Source: Paludibacteraceae bacterium (GTDB lineage Bacteria > Bacteroidota > Bacteroidia > Bacteroidales > Paludibacteraceae). Taken from it: 64,000 nucleotides of DNA. The DNA lies in the NCBI GenBank assembly GCA_017961765.1, contig JAGCWQ010000084.1, positions 1-64,000 on the forward strand, written 5' to 3'. The stretch's first letter is position 1, and each line of letters starts with the position of its first letter. A program made the translations under genes and the position numbers. The notes beneath the pieces are model-generated. The model had not been told where the DNA came from and made no database searches. It saw nothing but the letters and a program-made list of their open reading frames with translations. Shown piece after piece: positions 61,214-64,000 of the stretch.

Positions 61214-62614
61214 ATGAAACCTTTTGACGAAAATTGGCAACAGGATTCCGGGAGGAATTTCAGTGCCGACCGAGATGGCGAAAACCAAGGAGAAAAGAAG
61301 AGTTTTAACCCTAATTTTTCAAGTGATAACAGGTTGAACTCGGGAGCTAAGCGTCCAAGAAAGAGAATCAGCGAAACCAGGTTTAACGTAGAGAGCGATT
61401 ATTCGTCTAACAACAGACCTAATTATCGTTCGAACTCTGATTATCAGTCTCGTCGCAACAACCAAGATGGTGGCGAGGGTGGTTATCAACCACGTAACAA
61501 CTACAATAACCGTGGCGGCTACAACAATAACCGTGGTGGCTACAACAACCGTGGTGGCTACAACAACAACCGTGGTGGCTACAATAACAATAACGGCGGT
61601 GGTTATAACAACGGCTACAACACCGGCGGCTACAACAACCAGGGTTATGGCAACAACGATGGCGGCTATAACAATGAGGGTGGCTACAATAATGGTGGCG
61701 GCTACAACAATAATAACAATGGCGGCTACAACCGTCGTCCAAACAATGGCGGTTACAACAACCGTGGCGGTAATGGCGGCTACAACAACCGTGGCAACAA
61801 CCGTGGTAACAATAATCGTAATAACCAGAAGCCTAAGGCTCCTAAATATAATCCACAGAAGCAGATCGAGTATCGTTCTATCGTGGTAGATCCTAACGAA
61901 CCAATCCGTTTGAATAAGTTCCTCGCTAATGCGGGTGTTTGCTCAAGACGTGAGGCGGATGAGTTGATCCAAGCTGGTGTTGTTTCTGTAAATGATGTGA
62001 TTGTTTCTGAGTTGGGTACGAAGATTCTTCGTGGCGACAAGGTGATGATCCACGACCAATTGGTGGCTCCAGACAAGAAGGTTTATATCTTGTTGAACAA
62101 GCCAAAGGATTGCGTGACTACTAGCGATGATCCATATGCAAAGTTGACCGTCATGGATTTGGTTAAGAACGCTTGCAACGAGCGTATCTATCCTGTAGGT
62201 CGTCTGGATAGAAACACGACTGGTGTCCTTTTGTTGACGAACGATGGTGATTTGGCTGCTAAGTTGACTCACCCTAAGTACAACAAGAAGAAGATTTATC
62301 AGGTTGCTTTGGACAAGCCATTGGAGCAAGCTCATTTTGACCAATTGTTGCAAGGCATCGTGTTGGAGGATGGCGAAATCAAGGTGGATGCTTTGAATTT
62401 CATCGACGAGTCTGATTTGAAGAAGGTGGGTGTTGAAATCCACTCTGGAAGAAACCGTATCGTTCGTCGTATTTTCGAGCATGTTGGTTACCGTGTGACT
62501 CGTTTGGACCGTGTCTATTTCGCAGGTCTCACTAAGAAGAACTTGCGTAGGGGACAATGGCGTTTCTTGACTGAGAAGGAAGTGAATATGCTTCGTATGG
62601 GTGCTTTTGAATAA
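61214..62614 (+). CDS. RluB-type 23S rRNA pseudouridine synthase with Asn/Gly/Tyr-rich head
   Basis: 466 residues. Residues about 85-205 are a low-complexity head of GGYNNNRGG-type repeats after a charged, Asn/Arg-containing start (NSGAKRPRKRISE). Then the S4 RNA-binding domain (LNKFLANAGVCSRREADELI, VVSVNDVIVSELGTKI) and the RsuA/RluB catalytic domain with the catalytic aspartate in GRLDRNTTG (near residue 330), LLLTNDGDLAAKLTHPKY, KIYQVALDK and EIHSGRNRIVRRIFEHVGY. RluB isomerises U2605 in E. coli 23S rRNA; RluE/RluF-type targets cannot be excluded. Restricted codon use. Monocistronic with a strong terminator. Confidence 0.93.
   Translation: MKPFDENWQQDSGRNFSADRDGENQGEKKSFNPNFSSDNRLNSGAKRPRKRISETRFNVESDYSSNNRPNYRSNSDYQSRRNNQDGGEGGYQPRNNYNNRGGYNNNRGGYNNRGGYNNNRGGYNNNNGGGYNNGYNTGGYNNQGYGNNDGGYNNEGGYNNGGGYNNNNNGGYNRRPNNGGYNNRGGNGGYNNRGNNRGNNNRNNQKPKAPKYNPQKQIEYRSIVVDPNEPIRLNKFLANAGVCSRREADELIQAGVVSVNDVIVSELGTKILRGDKVMIHDQLVAPDKKVYILLNKPKDCVTTSDDPYAKLTVMDLVKNACNERIYPVGRLDRNTTGVLLLTNDGDLAAKLTHPKYNKKKIYQVALDKPLEQAHFDQLLQGIVLEDGEIKVDALNFIDESDLKKVGVEIHSGRNRIVRRIFEHVGYRVTRLDRVYFAGLTKKNLRRGQWRFLTEKEVNMLRMGAFE
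61466..61830 (+). repeat. Tandem in-frame repeats coding the GGYNN-rich head
   Basis: Repeated GGTGGCTACAACAA(T/C)-type units of 9-24 bp inside the pseudouridine synthase gene; about 120 codons. Copy number could vary between strains by replication slippage. Confidence 0.85.
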
Positions 62615-62633
62615 TCGTCAGATTATATAATAG

Positions 62634-62666
62634 AAAAGGGCGGGGATGCAAATCTCCGCCCTTTTT
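62634..62666. terminator. Bidirectional terminator between the pseudouridine synthase and DUF3089 genes
   Basis: A 13 bp stem with one G-U pair (AAAAGGGCGGGGA / TCTCCGCCCTTTT), T-rich on both sides; sits between convergent genes. Confidence 0.9.
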
Positions 62667-62671
62667 ACTAG

Positions 62672-63583
62672 TCACTTTTCTAAGCCTGCACGTTTCCTCA
62701 TGTTCTCCTTAATGTTCTCGGCAAATAGCCAAGAGTCGGCAAAGTGGAGATTTCCGAAAGGAAATGGTTCTTTGATTTTTTCATCGTAGCAGACGTTGGG
62801 ATCAACATCTTCGCAGACGAGAAAATGATTTTCGATGCGTGCACCCGTGTAGTGGGGTGTTGTGGCGTAGGCCCTCTTCTCTTTGCTGAAGCGGACAATA
62901 CCTTTGTGTAAATCTTTGGATGCGAAACTTCCGTCCGTCTTCCAATTGAGCGGATTGATGCAGACTTGGGTTCTGGCAAGCAGGGGAGAGATGGCGTTGA
63001 GGGTAGTCACTGAGTTGTAAGAGATGATGCACCCTTTGTCTAATTCGCCCGTGGCAGGTTTCAGTCTGTCGGGAAACTTTTTTAGGACTTTTTCTGTGAT
63101 TTCATACCCCATGAGGTAGGCTGCGACCATTTGACCGAATTGACTCTCCGTCATCCCTCTTTTTAGCAATTCCAATAGCATCAGGGAGCCTTGACTATGG
63201 CCTAGAAGGATGAAGGGTCTCCCTTGGTTGAAGTGCTCCATATAGTATTGGAATGCGTTTTTGATGTCGCCAAAGGAGAGTTTTGCCTTCTGTTTGTGCT
63301 CCTTTTGGCTCATGGCGAAGACTTTGGTCGTCATTTGTCGGTAGTAGGGAGCGAAGAAGTTGAAGTCGCCGGCGGCATAGACAGTTTTGTTGTAGGATTG
63401 GTTTTTGGTGGCCGCTTTCCGTACTTGGGGCTTTGAGATGTCCGTATAGCAGGGGACGTCACCTTTATTGCTGAGAGGTTCGGAGTTGATGGTGGGGTAA
63501 ACATAGAAAATGTCTATCTCTTTCCCGATGTATTGCGAGGAAAACTCGAACCAGTATTTCTCTTGGGAATAATCAATTTTCAT
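62672..63583 (-). CDS. DUF3089 alpha/beta hydrolase
   Basis: 303 residues from the ATG at 63583. Lipase-like alpha/beta hydrolase of the DUF3089 family: YVYPTINSE near the start, FFAPYYRQMTTKVF, and the nucleophile elbow LLGHSQGS (Ser near residue 130), with CINPLNWK and NAHF/DxxxHFADSW-type catalytic residues later (NLHFADSWLFAEN). No signal peptide is evident, so it is probably cytoplasmic or surface-attached by an unknown route. Substrate unknown; an esterase or lipase activity is inferred from the fold. Promoter 21-51 bp upstream. Confidence 0.85.
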   Translation of the reverse strand: MKIDYSQEKYWFEFSSQYIGKEIDIFYVYPTINSEPLSNKGDVPCYTDISKPQVRKAATKNQSYNKTVYAAGDFNFFAPYYRQMTTKVFAMSQKEHKQKAKLSFGDIKNAFQYYMEHFNQGRPFILLGHSQGSLMLLELLKRGMTESQFGQMVAAYLMGYEITEKVLKKFPDRLKPATGELDKGCIISYNSVTTLNAISPLLARTQVCINPLNWKTDGSFASKDLHKGIVRFSKEKRAYATTPHYTGARIENHFLVCEDVDPNVCYDEKIKEPFPFGNLHFADSWLFAENIKENMRKRAGLEK

Positions 63584-63603
63584 GTTATTTCTGTTTTCTG
63601 ACG

Positions 63604-63634
63604 CAAAAATAGAAATATGATTCTGAAATAGCAA
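63604..63634 (-). promoter_or_regulatory. Bacteroidota-type promoter for the DUF3089 gene
   Basis: Minus-strand TTG (63632-63634) and TATTTTTG (63604-63611, exact TAnnTTTG) with a 20 bp spacer. Confidence 0.6.
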
Positions 63635-63717
63635 TTGACGAACGATGGAGAAGATGTTTTATTTCTATGGGTGGGCAAATCGACTGTCGCACTATTCTGG
63701 TTTGGGTGGCAATAGGG

Positions 63718-64000
63718 GAATTTTAAAATTCTAGGCCTTGTTGTTTTTTTTGCCGTTTTTTCTTTTGAAAAGACTTTTGAACCCTATATACCTTCTTTTT
63801 TATGTGGATAATTTGAAAATACATGTGGACAATTTGCAAAAAGTGGCCGTTCCATCGAAAAATCCACATCGTTTTTTGATTTTTGAACATGCCCCGGGAG
63901 ACAAATGCTTAAAATTGCAATGTGGATGAGAGAGAAAGAGTTCTTGAAATCTCAGACACTTTTTGATTTGACCCTATTATATAAATATACTATATCCAAA
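63718..64000. other. Candidate oriC / DnaA-binding region
   Basis: Non-coding. A perfect DnaA box in reverse orientation, TGTGGATAA (63803-63811), is followed exactly 21 bp later by TGTGGACAA (63824-63832); the surrounding 21 bp are also repeated (ATGTGGAxAATTTGxAAA). Two weaker matches are AAATCCACA (63860-63868) and TGTGGATGA (63921-63929). A+T-rich tracts lie between and after them (63871-63886, 63960-64000), and a 14 bp palindrome GAATTTTAAAATTC is at 63718-63731. This resembles a replication origin or a DnaA-controlled promoter; the window ends before any dnaA gene could be seen. Confidence 0.5.

Noticed and set aside
61466..61830. Regular short repeats that could be taken for a CRISPR array
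   Set aside because: The units are 9-24 bp, in-frame and code for GGYNN repeats inside a real gene; there are no unique spacers or cas genes.

Overview
The window is a 64 kb chromosomal segment of a Bacteroidales bacterium, probably gut-associated; I cannot fix the family. The evidence is: upstream elements that match the Bacteroidota sigma-ABfr promoter (TTTG or TTG about 20 bp before TAnnTTTG) in front of many genes; few Shine-Dalgarno sequences; three secreted proteins with C-terminal tails of the type IX secretion (T9SS) sorting type; and families such as DUF4494, DUF6515, lipoprotein dipeptidyl peptidase III, meso-DAP dehydrogenase and zinc-free L31. It is mostly core housekeeping sequence. 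I saw no rRNA, functional tRNA, CRISPR array, insertion sequence or prophage.

Layout. 0-10.8 kb: 3' part of gdhA, ddh (lysine/peptidoglycan), a SanA-like protein, folC, phoH, a CapA-like lipoprotein, a YbdG-like mechanosensitive channel, then a likely operon DUF4494 - yggS - small acidic protein - trmO. 10.8-16.6 kb: GH53 galactanase, acyl-CoA ligase, a small Ala/Val-rich lipoprotein, a TtcA-like tRNA thiolase and a Tyr/His-rich lipoprotein. 16.7-21.7 kb: trkA-trkH potassium uptake, a PAP2 phosphatase, a 240 bp repeat element and TonB. 22-31.3 kb (all minus strand): dipeptidyl peptidase III, a secreted unknown, an ECF-like sigma factor, fmt, amt, a flavin reductase-like protein and pyrB-pyrI. 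pyrB is preceded by an 11-codon leader frame and a terminator hairpin that together look like a transcription attenuator. 31.5-38 kb: orphan NifX-like protein, two unknown lipoproteins, a Ser/Thr-rich DUF6515 protein, an A+T-rich membrane-anchored helicase IV-like protein with a nuclease-like insert, and a TonB-like domain protein. 38-45.8 kb: an O-methyltransferase, an SLC13-type transporter and sbcD-sbcC. 45.9-52.6 kb: two large T9SS-type surface proteins flanking two unknown small proteins. 52.6-64 kb: nadK, MATE exporter, L31, a cyclophilin, an MFS transporter, DUF456, a DUF349 protein, a pseudouridine synthase with an Asn/Gly/Tyr-rich head and a DUF3089 hydrolase. The window ends in a non-coding stretch with clustered DnaA-box-like sequences, a candidate oriC.

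Nitrogen and pyrimidine genes are represented (gdhA, amt, pyrBI), as are ion homeostasis (trkAH, mscS-type channel), DNA end processing (sbcCD, helicase) and cell-surface proteins. No single new multi-gene system is evident. The most interesting signals are regulatory or structural: the pyrBI leader, the DnaA-box cluster, REP/MITE-like repeats and the fused helicase. Everything here was read by eye; composition statements are based on counted samples or impressions, not genome-wide statistics.
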